A DNA stretch of 64,000 nucleotides from Paralithodes platypus (GCA_032716605.1 CM064509.1:44136120-44200119), one strand, 5' to 3'; counted from the first letter of the stretch, positions 1-9,844 are shown. Notes: generated by a model not told the origin, from the letters alone. Made by a program: numbers and translations.

Positions 1-236
1 ATAAAAATACAAAAGACGTCGCCGGTACAGAAGGTGTTAATAGTAAAATAATGTGTTTCTATATATATTTGTCTTTGTTGTAAAATAAATTAATTTAATG
101 TCCAATTATGAATGTGAAACTTCCGCTTCTAAAATTATTTTGTTTATCTTTAACACCCAAATAGGTATAGATGTGATTGTTTATATAACATACACAACTA
201 ATCGAAACAATGTTCTAAAATATATCTATCGATCTA

Positions 237-857
237 TTGCCTGACGCCGTGATCCCCGAAGGGGTGGCCACGAACGAACCGCCCCCATGCACCTCTGTCC
301 CCAGTCAGTCGACGCCCCTCCCCCCAACCAGCACCGCCTTCGTTCATGTACTTCCTCACTCCATCCTTCCACCTCTCATTCGGTCTACCTCTCCCTCTCT
401 GTCCCTCCACCTCGCTCTCGTACACCCTCTTAGTCATTCTCTCGCTGTCCATACGTTCCATATGGCCGAACCATCTCAAGTTGTTCCTTTTCACAATTTC
501 CAGCACATCTACCTCCACACCACACCTCCTTCTTACTTCCTCATTAGTCTGTCTATCCCTCCATGTAACTCCGCACACACTTCTTAAGTAATTCATTTCC
601 ACCGCTCTCACTCTTGGTCTGAGTCTCTCAACCAACGTCTATGCTTCGCTTCCGTAAGTCAGTGTCGGAATTACCACACTGTCATGCAAGGACTTCTTCA
701 CTTCCATACTGACCACCCTATTTCTTGTTACTGCTTTTAGCGTTGCTACAACCTTCTTCCCCTGTTGTACCCTCTCCCGCACTTCTTCATCCATTGTCCC
801 ATCTTTACTCAACACACTGCCCAGATACTTAAAAGATTTGACGATCTCCATAGCCTG
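237..857 (-). pseudogene. LINE reverse transcriptase C-terminal fragment
   Basis: This is the 3' end of a non-LTR retrotransposon, 5'-truncated. Translated on the minus strand it gives the region after the RT palm (SFKYLGSVLSKDGTM, then TYGSEA) followed by the C-terminal block LRWFGHMERM and the basic GRGRPNERWKDGV. These blocks are typical of endonuclease-reverse-transcriptase LINEs of invertebrates. The two parts lie in one frame, separated by a single stop at 639-641 (TAG on the minus strand) where the family has Trp after SEA. The catalytic RT motifs and the endonuclease are absent. A short CTAT-like stretch at about 217-235 could be the 3' tail. A related but clearly different tail lies at 17473-18232. 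The clade is not resolved. Confidence 0.8.
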
Positions 858-962
858 ACCGTAATATATGCAAATTGTAAAGTATACAAGAACAGATACA
901 AATAAGAAAATTAATATATTAGACATGCATACGCCAAATAGGAAATTAAAATTGCTTAACAA

Positions 963-965
<3 letters not shown>

Positions 966-1018
<53 letters not shown>
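966..1018. repeat. (TA)n microsatellite
   Basis: Uninterrupted TA dinucleotides. Short ORFs over it on both strands are repeat artefacts. Confidence 0.98.
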
Positions 1019-1022
<4 letters not shown>

Positions 1023-1806
1023 GATGACAAATATTTACAATCCATGTAGTGTATATGAATATATATAAATAAATAATTGAATACACAAGGTATATACAAA
1101 TATAATAGTAAAGGTATATGGCATTATTAAAATTATATTGCAACACATGAATATACAAAAATACCAAGAATATAAAATTATGAAATCAACAAAGTAAAAT
1201 AAGAAAATAATTAAATACATACATGAATATGTAAATACAATAAAAGGTAAATAGTGGACGTATACGGACCCATACAATACAAATTGGCAACGAAAGTGCA
1301 ATATATGCAATTAATAGTGATCATTTTCAATTAGCCAACAACTAGGCGAATATTATTTTTTCTTTCAATATACTTGCCGATTGGTTGCATGATCCGAGGA
1401 TTAACAATGAAATTGTTAGTCGAACTATATTTGGTCTGAGGTTCGATATGACACACCAGATTTCAAATGAAGAAGATTAAAACAATCATAAATATCATCA
1501 TATTTTACTGCACTTTAGAATGGCAATTGAGAGAACAAGCAAATGATCATGAACTTTTGTTTCGTAAGTTATTTTGTGCAATATCGAACCAGTGTACCGC
1601 TTGTCTTCTCATGAATGTGCTCTGTCATTATTTCACAATCCATGCAAATTGCAAGATTTGGAACCTGAAAATCATTTGCTTGAGACCCCAAATGGGTCTG
1701 GGTCTCTGAGTATTTCTCTTGGACGATTTAGGTGTGTGTGATTTTTGTGTTTTGTTTCTTGTTGTGTTGTGTTGACCCTGGTCGGGCTCTGTCTGGTCGT
1801 GTTACA
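1019..1806. other. AT-rich DNA without recognised feature
   Basis: AT-rich sequence with only short, low-complexity ORFs. No family, RNA gene or repeat partner elsewhere in the window was recognised. Confidence 0.6.
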
Positions 1807-3089
1807 CAGGCCGCCTGCCAAGACACTCTGCACTAAATGATGTCATAAAACGGGCCCTGCAGAGTGCTAACTATGCATCAATCCTCGAACCACATAGACT
1901 TCACAGAGAAGACGGCAAACGGCCAGATGGGATGACCACTTTCTCTTACAAGAATGGCCGGTGCCTCGTGTGGGATGCCACATGTGTTGACACTTTCTCT
2001 ACAACCAACGCCGCCAGAAACGCCGACGAAGCAGGTGAAGCCGCCCGGATAGCAGAAAATAAAAAGCGAGAAAAATATCAAGCCATCGCCAGAATTCATC
2101 AGTTCGAGCCCCTGGCATTCGAAACTTCAGGAGTCTTCGGCCCAACCACCCTTAACCCTCTGTTCCCGGAAGGGCTCTTGAACGCCCATAAAAAAGCATA
2201 CACGAGCTACCCGGAAGGGCTCTTAAACACCCATGACGTCAAAGCCTGTGAGCTTGGTGTGCGAGGCGTCGGTCCGACGCATGTAAACAACAGCCGGCTG
2301 GACCGACGCTCCGCATCTCCGGCCACAAGAAGGAGAGCGTCGCTTGTTCGTGTGTGCCTGTATGTTGTTGTTAAGTATCGAAAAGTGGTGTAAAGTGGCT
2401 GTTTTGGCCATAAAGTTATCTCCAATGAAATCATCATTACAGCTCAACCAGTTGACTTAGAGAGCTCTACTTAATGCCATTCTACAGGTAAATAACACAG
2501 CTACGCTTGGGGATGCGCGGGAATGCGGGAAGCAGTCTGATTAACGAATATACGGTAGCCTAGCCTAGACGTTTTTCGGCCAAAACACCCGGTTTTCGAG
2601 GAATATATATATAATACATAGCCGGGGCTGGAGGGTTAAGATGGTGAATGAAATAGGCCGTAAAATCAGAGAAGTTTCAGGAGAACCCCGGGAAACCCTC
2701 TGGCTCAAGCAAAGACTAGGGATGGCTATCCTCCGGGGCAATGCCACCAGCGTCATGAGCTCAGTTCGACAGGACTGGGTCATGCCACTGCGTGAGGCCC
2801 CGGCAGGAGTGGTGTATCCGTAGTCTTTCCACAGTAGGGTAAAACAAAACATAAACCTTATTTGTATGTAACATGTGTGATGCACATTAATAAAAGGGGA
2901 TGTGTCGGATGGTTGAAAGCCACAGTTGCTCGCGCGTTTGGGGCTAGCAACACGTATTATGAAAAACATGCATCCTCCTTCATTCACTGTCCCCCCCCCC
3001 CCCCCCCTTCACTCACTCAACCCCACAATTTGCCGGAGGATAACAGGTTTTTCACAATACGTAGACGGAGGTCTTTTAAAAAAAATAAT
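1807..3089 (+). pseudogene. LINE-R 3' fragment (restriction-like endonuclease LINE)
   Basis: A 5'-truncated copy of the LINE at 30881-35636. Homology starts near 1807 (CAGGCCGCCTGCC) and runs through the restriction-like endonuclease core to the 3' UTR. The core shows PDGM followed by LVWDATCVDTF, with the PD...D spacing known for R2-group endonucleases. The C-terminal end (VNEIGRKIREVSG to stop at 2821-2823) continues after a 480-bp TTAA insertion at 2156-2635. The insert plus its duplicated TTAA adds 484 bp, which moves the coding frame by one, as seen. The 3' UTR holds a poly-C run (2991-3007) and ends in an A/AAT-rich tail near 3076-3094, directly against the Penelope element. Confidence 0.85.
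2156..2635. mobile_element. 480-bp TTAA MITE, family 2 (piggyBac-like)
   Basis: Flanked by TTAA at 2152-2155 and 2636-2639. Its ends are CCCTCTGTTCCCGG and, read inward from the other side, CCCTCCAGCCCCGG. It has no coding capacity. It sits in the LINE-R coding region at exactly the TTAA that a different 480-bp MITE occupies in the second LINE-R copy (34707-35186). The right ends of the two share a TTTTGGC/AAAACACCC-like block, so distant relationship is possible, but the left ends differ. TTAA duplication and CCC ends are hallmarks of piggyBac-type elements. Confidence 0.85.
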
Positions 3090-3181
3090 AATAATAGACG
3101 TATCCTTACCTCGATTCGCCAATCATGAACGAAGAAGATATAAATTTGCTTACAGATTTAGGTAAGGATACGTCTATTATT
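3090..3181. repeat. 22-bp perfect inverted repeat at PLE1 5' end
   Basis: Bases 3090-3111 are the exact reverse complement of 3160-3181, with a 48-bp spacer. The right arm is PLE1 coding sequence. The left arm therefore looks like a short inverted copy made at the 5' junction during insertion, next to the A-rich end of the LINE-R fragment. Confidence 0.9.
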
Positions 3182-4548
3182 GTAACACAACCAGACAAAG
3201 GACGAGGAGTTGTTGTACTAAATCGTGCTGAGTATATCAATAAAGTAATGGAAATAATAAATGATAAAACTAAATTCAAGGTAATAAAAGGTGATCTTCA
3301 CAACATACTTTTTAGATTAGAGGATAAACTGAATCGGCTGCTACGCTCAATTAAAGATAAGATAGGATCAATCTATTATGATACTTTATATGCTTCAGGC
3401 ACAGTACCAGGAATTGTGTACGGCTTGCCAAAGATTCACAAGGATGGTATTCCCCTGAGGCCCATAATTTCTGCTATAAACACTGCTGGCTACAACCTGG
3501 CTAAATTTCTCATCCCCCTCATTCGACCACTCACGACTAATGATTTCACAATAAATAATTCAACTACATTCGTAAAAGAGTTAAAGGAGATGGAATTACC
3601 TCAATCCTTTGTTATGGCCAGTTTCGATGTAAAGTCCCTGTTCACGAACGTCCCTCTAAGCGAAACAACAGACATGATCCTCAGCAAATACCACCCGAAT
3701 GATTTTTTTGTTTGGATAAGAACACTATTAAGAAACTGTTAACATTTGCTACATCTGACTCGGTATTTACATTCAATGGTAAATTATATAACCAGATCGA
3801 TGGGGTATCCATGGGCTCTCCACTCGGCCCAGTTTATGCTAATACATTTATGTGCGAAAGTGAAATCAAATGACTAGATCAGTGCCCCATAGAATTTAAG
3901 CCAATATTTTATAGGTTTGTCGATGATTCGTTTCTGATTTTTAACGAAGCAGATCATGTTAAAAAGTTTCTCGAATACTTAAACTCGCAACATAAAAGTA
4001 TTAAATTTACATCAGAAATAGAAGAAGAAAACTGTATTTCCTACCTTGACATTAAAATTAGGAAAACAAGTAATGGACTTTCAACTGACGTATACAGGAA
4101 ATATACTCACGCAAATCAAGGACTTAATTGGTTTAGCTTTTGCCCATCAATATATAAATTAAATTCAATCAAACCCTTGTTAAATAGAGCCTTCAACATA
4201 TGCTCAAGTTACCAGTTGCTTCATTGTGAGTTTGAGAAATTGGAGACATTTTTCGTAGGTAATAACTATTGCATAGATTTGGTCCAGAAGACTATAAAAT
4301 CATCTTTATACTCAAAATATAGGGAACAACAACCGATCCACACTGATTCGAAGCTTAGGAAATACGTTAAACTCCCTTTCTATGGTAAATGTAGTTACGA
4401 GTTTAGGAAAACATTGCGTAAATTGCTTCAAACTAAGTTTCCCGCCGTAGATTTTAGGATCATCTTCACTAACGACTTCAAAATTGGTTCATTTTTTAAC
4501 ATTAAAGATACAATACCAGACCACATGTGTTCCAATATCGTATATAAA

Positions 4549-4895
4549 TGTACCTGTCCTCGCTGCCCTGTGAGGTATGTGGGGTGCTCTTCCAGAGCAC
4601 CCCACATGTACCTGTCCTCGCTGCTCTGTGAGGTATGTGGGGTGCTCTTCCAGAGCACCCCACATGTACCTGTCCTCGCTGCTCTGTGAGGTATGTGGGG
4701 TGTTCTTCCAGAGCACTCCACATGTACCTGTCCTCGCTGCTCTGTGAGGTATGTGGGGTGCTCTTCCAGAGCACCCCACATGTACCTGTCCTCGCTGCTC
4801 TGTGAGGTATGTGGGGTGCTCTTCCAGAGCACCCCACATGTACAGTACCTGTCCTCGCTGCCCTGTGAGGTATGTGGGGTGCTCTTCCAGAGCAT
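4549..4895 (+). repeat. 58-bp tandem hairpin array inside PLE1 GIY-YIG
   Basis: Six head-to-tail units start at 4549, 4607, 4665, 4723, 4781 and 4839. The first five are exactly 58 bp, and the last carries a 5-bp AGTAC insertion. Units 1, 2, 4 and 5 contain a perfect 13-bp inverted repeat (ATGTGGGGTGCTC and its complement) around a TTCCA loop. Unit 3 has one transition in each arm, both giving G-T pairs. In the last unit the right arm reverts to the PLE coding sequence (GAGCATTCCGC). The net length change is 1 modulo 3, matching the frame change from the upstream to the downstream GIY-YIG half. Confidence 0.95.
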
Positions 4896-5130
4896 TCCGC
4901 TCAAGGATATGGGAACACATGGGGAAAAGTAGTCGTACAGGCCGTCCTCTCACTAAAATGCAATTTTCGGCAATTAGAAATCATGCAAGGGAAGCAGATC
5001 ACCGCTTTAGTGAGAATGATTTTGGAATAGTGGCTAGGTTTAGGAATAAACAAGAGGCATTTATAGGAGAAAAGTAGTTTATAGATATTATAAAACCCGA
5101 ACTTAATACTCAAATAGACAGGTAAAAAAC

Positions 5131-5459
5131 GGAGGCATCGCGTATTTGTCTTCTACAAATATCGCTTCGCTCATACTTATCCATTTATTTTCAATTACAC
5201 TCAAATATTTACTGCTTCACCGAAAATATTATAAATTAAAACGAACCATATTTTCAAATTTCAAAATGTAGATAAATGACTAGACACGCTTAACATATTC
5301 TATTCTTAATTATTCTTGTACATTTGATTTAAAGTTTCAATCTTTACAAACAATTTCAGTTACTGATCCGTATCCTATATGTGCATCTATTTGATATATT
5401 ATTGTTCATTAAGATTAAGACACAGCGTGCAACTTTTTAAAATTTTCTCTAAGATTTAA
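5131..5459. other. PLE1 3' flank, no gene
   Basis: AT-rich DNA after the PLE1 coding end, possibly its 3' UTR. No hammerhead-like core was seen here. It ends at the TTAA (5456-5459) used by the next MITE. Confidence 0.5.
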
Positions 5460-5939
5460 CCCTTAAAAAGCGGCTCACCACTTAAGTCGAGTTAAATAAA
5501 GCTGGACAATGTGGCGGCGCTCGACATAACTCGAGTGGCAATTTCAGCACGTAATGTGGCTGAGAGAGAGAGACAAGTGGTGGCAGGAGACTAGCGAGCG
5601 TATGACTGCTCCAGACCACCGCGGCGAACCTACTGACACAAATCTCAGCTCCCTCCTCCCTCTCTCACTCGCTACATACTCAATTATGTACCGAAAGTAC
5701 CGAATTACCTGCTTTTTGCACTCGCGTTGCACGGTTATTGCAAGAAAACTATCCATCATACAAGGATCGTTATGGTGTCATTCGAAAGCTCTGTTTATGC
5801 CCTTTCAGGGATAGATACTTGTTTTACGTTCTGGGTCTTATTTAGGCATGAAAATGATCACGTAAACAGCCCTATTTTGGCTAAAAACACCCCGCTGGGC
5901 GGTACACATAAATAAACCGCATAGGCCGCTCGTAAGGTG
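5460..5939 (+). mobile_element. 480-bp TTAA MITE, family 1, copy 1
   Basis: Flanked by TTAA at 5456-5459 and 5940-5943. Imperfect terminal inverted repeats: CCCTTAAAAAGCGGC at the left, CACCTTACGAGCGGCC read inward from the right. The interior has a GAGAGAGAGA tract and no conserved ORF. Three more copies of exactly the same length lie at 34707-35186, 48979-49458 and 57425-57904 (inverted). Confidence 0.93.
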
Positions 5940-5943
5940 TTAA

Positions 5944-6311
5944 TTAATATTTACATGTTGGTAACTCCTTAACGATTTCCTAGCCTCTAGATGTTGTCAA
6001 ACCCTCATTCTGTGCTATCCTTAGGAGTAAGACGGAGATACGTAGGGTAAGTTTAATTACATTAATAAGCAATGTTTCCCCGATGTGTAGGACGGATTTA
6101 TTGGTGGTAGTTGTATACTATTGATTTACATGTGTTAGTTTTAGCTCTCTTTTTAGACTTATAAATTATTTTTTATCCACACCCTATTTGAAGAAAAAAA
6201 ACAAAATATAAATTTTATGTTCTTTTAAGGTGGAATTGATGTATACCTGATGATGGACTAAGAAAGTCCGAATATAGTAAACTACAATGGAGACGTGTTT
6301 CGCCCTTATCC

Positions 6312-6317
<6 letters not shown>
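5944..6317. other. Unassigned DNA with a Penelope-like 3'-end relic
   Basis: Mostly unrecognised AT-rich DNA. At 6250-6274 the sequence CTGATGATGGACT...AGTCCGAA has the CTGATGA, short stem and GAA layout of the hammerhead-like motif in Penelope 3' ends, but the usual A after GAA is T. It may be a decayed relic. Confidence 0.35.

Positions 6318-6366
<49 letters not shown>
6318..6366. repeat. (TA)n microsatellite
   Basis: TA array just outside the left arm of PLE2. A second TA array lies outside the right arm. Confidence 0.97.
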
Positions 6367-6369
<3 letters not shown>

Positions 6370-6403
6370 GTGGCAATAGATTCTCCTCGGGGGAAGCGGA
6401 GTC

Positions 6404-7221
6404 TTATAAGGGCAAGCAACACCAAGGTAAACACGAACATCTTTATTCTGGTACCGGTAACGTTTCGACATTAACATATGTCATCATCAGACCTAAAGCA
6501 ATAAGAAATAAATGTATTAATAAATTATGTTGACATTTAAAGCAAATATATTTTAAATAATGATTTAGAAAAACATAAAAAGTTAGAAATCGCGAAAAAA
6601 GAGATAGAAACAAACACAAGCAACAGAAACAGCTAAACCATATGTGAACTACGTGTAGATATTGTAGGCTAAACTGTACACAATACCTTAGAAACATAAT
6701 AGGTTGGAGGAGAATTCGTGGGTGCCCAAGGTGGGCTTAAGATGGTGAGTGAGGAGGGACTCTGCTATTAACCGGGTAGTGTCACCAGAACAACTGAAAA
6801 TTACTGAAAAATCTGCTTTGTTAATGGAATGGCCTAAAGGTTCACAATGGTCTCGAATAGCTGAAAAGGATGGTTTAGAAATGGGAAGTCCAGTTCTATA
6901 AGATCGACCCAGGTGCTCCGCAACCCTCGTGTTTAAGTGCCGTTTTGATTGGCCTATATAAGTTGCATTACAGCAGCTACATTTATATTGATAAACAATA
7001 GAGGATTGCAGAACATCCGGGAAACGATCTTTGAATTTGAAATGACGAGACAAAGTATTGGTAGGTTTGAATATTATTCTGAGGGACACTTGGGGATAGA
7101 AGCAACGAATCAATTTTGTGACTTTATGGCGGATCGAGTAACTTGATGGTCCTAAAAATGGCATAGTGAAAAATATTACTGCCTTTTTAGCAGTCGGTAC
7201 GGGGCTCGGGACTTGGAAAAG
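6404..7221 (-). pseudogene. PLE2 inverted arm (GIY-YIG and 3' end)
   Basis: Near-identical reverse-complement copy of 7668-8482, about 815 bp. Its minus-strand ORF (6688-7233) covers the region from SPVPTAKKAV through the GIY-YIG block (YKCSCCNATYIGQSKR, RVAEHLGRSYRTG) to the C terminus. Only a few bases differ, for example KDRFPDV instead of KDRIPDV. It contains no RT motif. Penelope elements often carry such inverted partial copies at the 5' end, so arm and main copy probably arose in one insertion. Confidence 0.93.
6449..6490 (-). ncRNA. Candidate hammerhead motif, PLE2 inverted arm
   Basis: Mirror copy of the motif at 8398-8440 (CTGATGA, short stem, CGAAAC), read on the minus strand. Confidence 0.35.
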
Positions 7222-8201
7222 TGTATTTAACACAATCTATAGAATTCAAACCTTTGCTCTACAGACGTTACATAGATGACACATTCGTTTTATTCCAGTC
7301 TCCCGATCACGTTCCAATTTTTTTAGCTTATCTAAATTCACAACATGAAAACATTAAGTTCACTTCAGACACTGAAACAAATGGTAAACTCCCCTTCCTA
7401 GACATAAATATTAACAGAACACCTGACTCATTTAATACTTCAATATACAGGAAACCAACCTTCACAGGTTTAACGACAAAATTTAATTCATCTATCCCGA
7501 TACAGTACAAACGAAATTTAATCTTAACTTTAGTCACCCGTGCTTACCACATTTGTTCCTCATATTTGTCTTTTCACAATCAACTCGAATATCTCAAACA
7601 CATTTTACATTCTAATGGTTTCCCTATTTCATTCATTGAAAACTGTTTCGGTAAACAACTAAATAAACTTTTCCAAGTCCCGAGCCCCGTACCGACTGCT
7701 AAAAAGGCAGTAACATTTTTCACTATGCCATTTTTAGGACCATCAAGTTACTCGATACGCCATAAAGTCACAAAATTGATTCGTTGCTTCTATCCCCAAG
7801 TGTCCCTCAGAATAATATTCAAACCTACCAATACTTTGTCTCGTCATTTCAAATTCAAAGATCGTATCCCGGATGTTCTGCAATCCTCTATTGTTTATCA
7901 ATATAAATGTAGCTGCTGTAATGCAACTTATATAGGCCAATCAAAACGGCACTTAAACACGAGGGTTGCGGAGCACCTGGGTCGATCTTATAGAACTGGA
8001 CTTCCCATTTCTAAACCACCCTTTTCAGCTATTCGAGACCATTGTGAACCTTTAGGCCATTCCATTAACAAAGCAGATTTTTCAGTAATTTTCAGTTGTT
8101 CTGGTGACACTACCCGGTTAATAGCAGAGTCCCTCCTCACACACCATCTTAAGCCCACCTTGGGCACCCACGAATTCTCCTCCAACCTATTATGTTTCTA
8201 A
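7222..8201 (+). CDS. Penelope-like RT C-terminal part with GIY-YIG endonuclease (partial)
   Basis: Open frame of about 326 codons with no ATG of its own; it begins at the truncation point. The order is: RT motif C as YRRYIDDTFVLF at about residue 15, a thumb-like region (LPFLDININR, SIYRKPT, THRAYHICSSY-like), a linker, then GIY-YIG with YQYKCSCCNATYIGQSKR, HLNTRVAEHLGRS and SAIRDHC. Upstream RT motifs are lost. In Penelope elements the GIY-YIG domain nicks the target and the RT primes there. The frame is still open to the stop at 8199-8201, which suggests recent insertion. It is related to, but clearly different from, PLE1. Confidence 0.9.
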
Positions 8202-8397
8202 GGTATTGTGTACAGTTTAGCCTACAATATCTACACGTAGTTCACATATGGTTTAGCTGTTTCTGTTGCTTGTGTTTGTTTCTATCTCTTTTTTCGCGAT
8301 TTCTAACTTTTTATGTTTTTCTAAATCATTATTTAAAATATATTTGCTTTAAATGTCAACATAATTTATTAATACATTTATTTTTATTGCTTTAGGT

Positions 8398-8440
8398 CTG
8401 ATGATGACATATGTTAATGTCGAAACGTTACCGGTACCAG
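8398..8440 (+). ncRNA. Candidate hammerhead ribozyme motif in PLE2 3' UTR
   Basis: CTGATGA (8398-8404), a 5-bp stem GACAT/ATGTC closing a short loop, then GAAAC (8422-8426) followed by the self-complementary TACCGGTA. This order matches the conserved hammerhead core, and minimal hammerheads are established in Penelope-like elements. I could not identify a convincing helix III with a UH cleavage site by eye, so this is a candidate only. Confidence 0.4.
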
Positions 8441-8476
8441 AATAAAGATGTTCGTGTTTACCTTGGTGTTGCTTGC

Positions 8477-8480
<4 letters not shown>

Positions 8481-8515
<35 letters not shown>

Positions 8516-8521
8516 TATATA
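8481..8521. repeat. (TA)n microsatellite
   Basis: TA array with one AATTA interruption at the outer edge of PLE2. Confidence 0.95.
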
Positions 8522-8557
8522 TGTGGGAGGTGTGGCGGAGTGGTCTTGCCACGACCT
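8522..8557 (+). repeat. tRNA-headed SINE, 5' head fragment
   Basis: GTGGGAGGTGTGGCGGAGTGG carries an A-box-like TGGCGGAGTGG and matches the head of the SINE at 40206-40676 (inverted). No B box follows. Confidence 0.55.
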
Positions 8558-8649
8558 ATATTGTTATTGTTTTAAAACACTTAAGAAGCAAAGATGCAGT
8601 TGCATGTTCACCACACTTCCATAACCTCTCTGAGTATATTTCATATTAT

Positions 8650-8810
8650 TTTTCATATTTATTCACCAACCCACCAATTAACTTACAATAAACCGAATTA
8701 ATGAAATCAATGAAACTAATGAATATATGTGGTACTCCAAGGATTCGATCCTACGATACTTGCATCAAAATTCGGCGCACTAAGCATTAGGCTATCAAGA
8801 TAGTTAACCC
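8650..8810 (-). repeat. tRNA-derived SINE copy
   Basis: Read on the minus strand it has an A-box-like TAGCCTAATGCTTAG and a B box GGATCGAATCC. The flanking TTCACCAACCCACCAATTAA is shared with the copy at 9430-9600. Acceptor arms do not pair, so it is a SINE relic, not a tRNA gene. Confidence 0.6.
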
Positions 8811-8978
8811 CCAAACACCAATGTCGACTAACTTCCGACGGCATTGTAAACCTCTGCCAGTACCAGTGTTGGCTATAGACGACGGCCCTTATTGAACATT
8901 GATATAAGGCTTGTAGAGGGTTCAGATTTGTATGGGAACTCCTTTAGGATCCTACGGAACATTACCCATGGTTGGCAC

Positions 8979-9000
8979 CCCCCCCCCCCCCCCCCCCCCC
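8979..9000. repeat. poly-C tract
   Basis: An uninterrupted run of C. The surrounding DNA (8811-9235) has no recognised feature. Confidence 0.9.
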
Positions 9001-9235
9001 AAGTCCAGCCGAGAGCGTGTGGGCGTGCTCGGGAGTGATTTTCTGGTATATTGCCTACCCATCACCCCATGTTAATTGCGACTTTTAAAGAGCCCCTCGG
9101 GACCCCTCAATGACCTAGGTGAGCGGTTATATGTTAGTTTTTCCTTCATTACTAACCTATCCCATGTGTTTTCAGGAAAAATAACACAAAATTGCCAATT
9201 GGCTGGGTCTGGAGTGTGTTTTTTCGTTATATCAG

Positions 9236-9790
9236 CTGGTGCTCAATGGGTTAAAGGTTTATGCACATTCCTACGACATGTTATTAATTTTCGAATACTA
9301 AATATTTATCTGAGCTTGTATATATACCCAACTGCACTCTGGTAACTTAATAAGTAGACGAATGGAAGGGATAATTTATGGGGCACTTAACCACAAGGGA
9401 AGGCTTGGCTAGGAAATACTCCTGAACCTGAATACATTCATATTTATTCACCAACCCACCAATTAACTTACAAATATACCTAATCAATTAAATCAATGAA
9501 AGTAACGCATATATGTGGTACTCCAAGGACTCGAACCTAGGATACTAACACCGAAATTCGGCGCACTAAACATTAGGCTATCAAGACAGATAAAGGTTTA
9601 TGCACAAGCAACGACATGTTATTCATTCTCGAATACTGAATATTAATCTGAGCATGTACATATACCCAACTGTACTACGGTAACTTAATGATTAGACGAA
9701 TGGAAGGGGTAATTGATGGGGCACTTAACCACAATGGAAGGCCTCGATAGGAAATACTCCTAAACCTGAATAAATTAATATCTATTCACC
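9236..9790 (-). repeat. Tandem tRNA-derived SINE copies
   Basis: Two bodies, about 9245-9430 and 9590-9785, are alike (GGTTTATGCAC..., TACCCAACTG, CTTAACCACAA, GGAAATACTCCT). They are joined by a tRNA-like head at 9505-9590 whose minus strand has the B box GGTTCGAGTCC. The body end GTGCATAAACCTTTA directly precedes a tRNA head both here and at 10691, so dimeric joining is part of this family. Confidence 0.65.
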
Positions 9791-9844
9791 AAAAACAGGT
9801 TGTAAGATCTTTAGGTTGTTAGAATTATATATTATGTATTTGTA

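Larger units (their letters stand above)
3090..5130 (+). pseudogene. PLE1, Penelope-like element (RT + GIY-YIG), broken
   Basis: Penelope-like retroelement. The first open part (3125-3742) has the family blocks TQPDKGRGVVVLN, YGLPKIHKDG...LRPI and FDVKSLFTNVPL. After a frameshift near 3727 the RT continues with GVSMGSPLGPVYAN, an in-frame stop, and the catalytic FVDD at 3916-3927. From 4177 another open stretch covers the thumb and linker (SSYQLLHCEFEKLE) up to the start of the GIY-YIG endonuclease (YKCTCPRC, then VRYVGCSSR). There a tandem hairpin array (4549-4895) interrupts the domain and shifts the frame. The rest of GIY-YIG (SRIWEHMG, FSAIRNHA) follows at about 4890-5110. The element is 5'-truncated and dead. 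Confidence 0.93.
7222..8482 (+). mobile_element. PLE2 direct copy, 5'-truncated
   Basis: Direct-orientation part of the second Penelope element. It begins inside the RT, where the inverted arm stops, and ends at the (TA)n array. Bases 7222-7667 are unique and 7668-8482 pair with the inverted arm. The GIY-YIG ORF is followed by a 3' UTR of about 280 bp with a hammerhead-like motif. Confidence 0.92.

Noticed and set aside
237..591. Plus-strand ORFs of 81 and 116 aa
   Set aside because: They are antisense to the LINE RT fragment, which has recognisable motifs on the minus strand.
4549..4895. CRISPR-like array
   Set aside because: Units are contiguous with no unique spacers, lie inside a eukaryotic retroelement gene and have no cas genes nearby.
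4428..4953. Minus-strand ORFs of 111-158 aa with repeated GALEEHPTYL-type units
   Set aside because: They are produced by the 58-bp hairpin array. Because 58 is not a multiple of three, all three frames stay open in turn.
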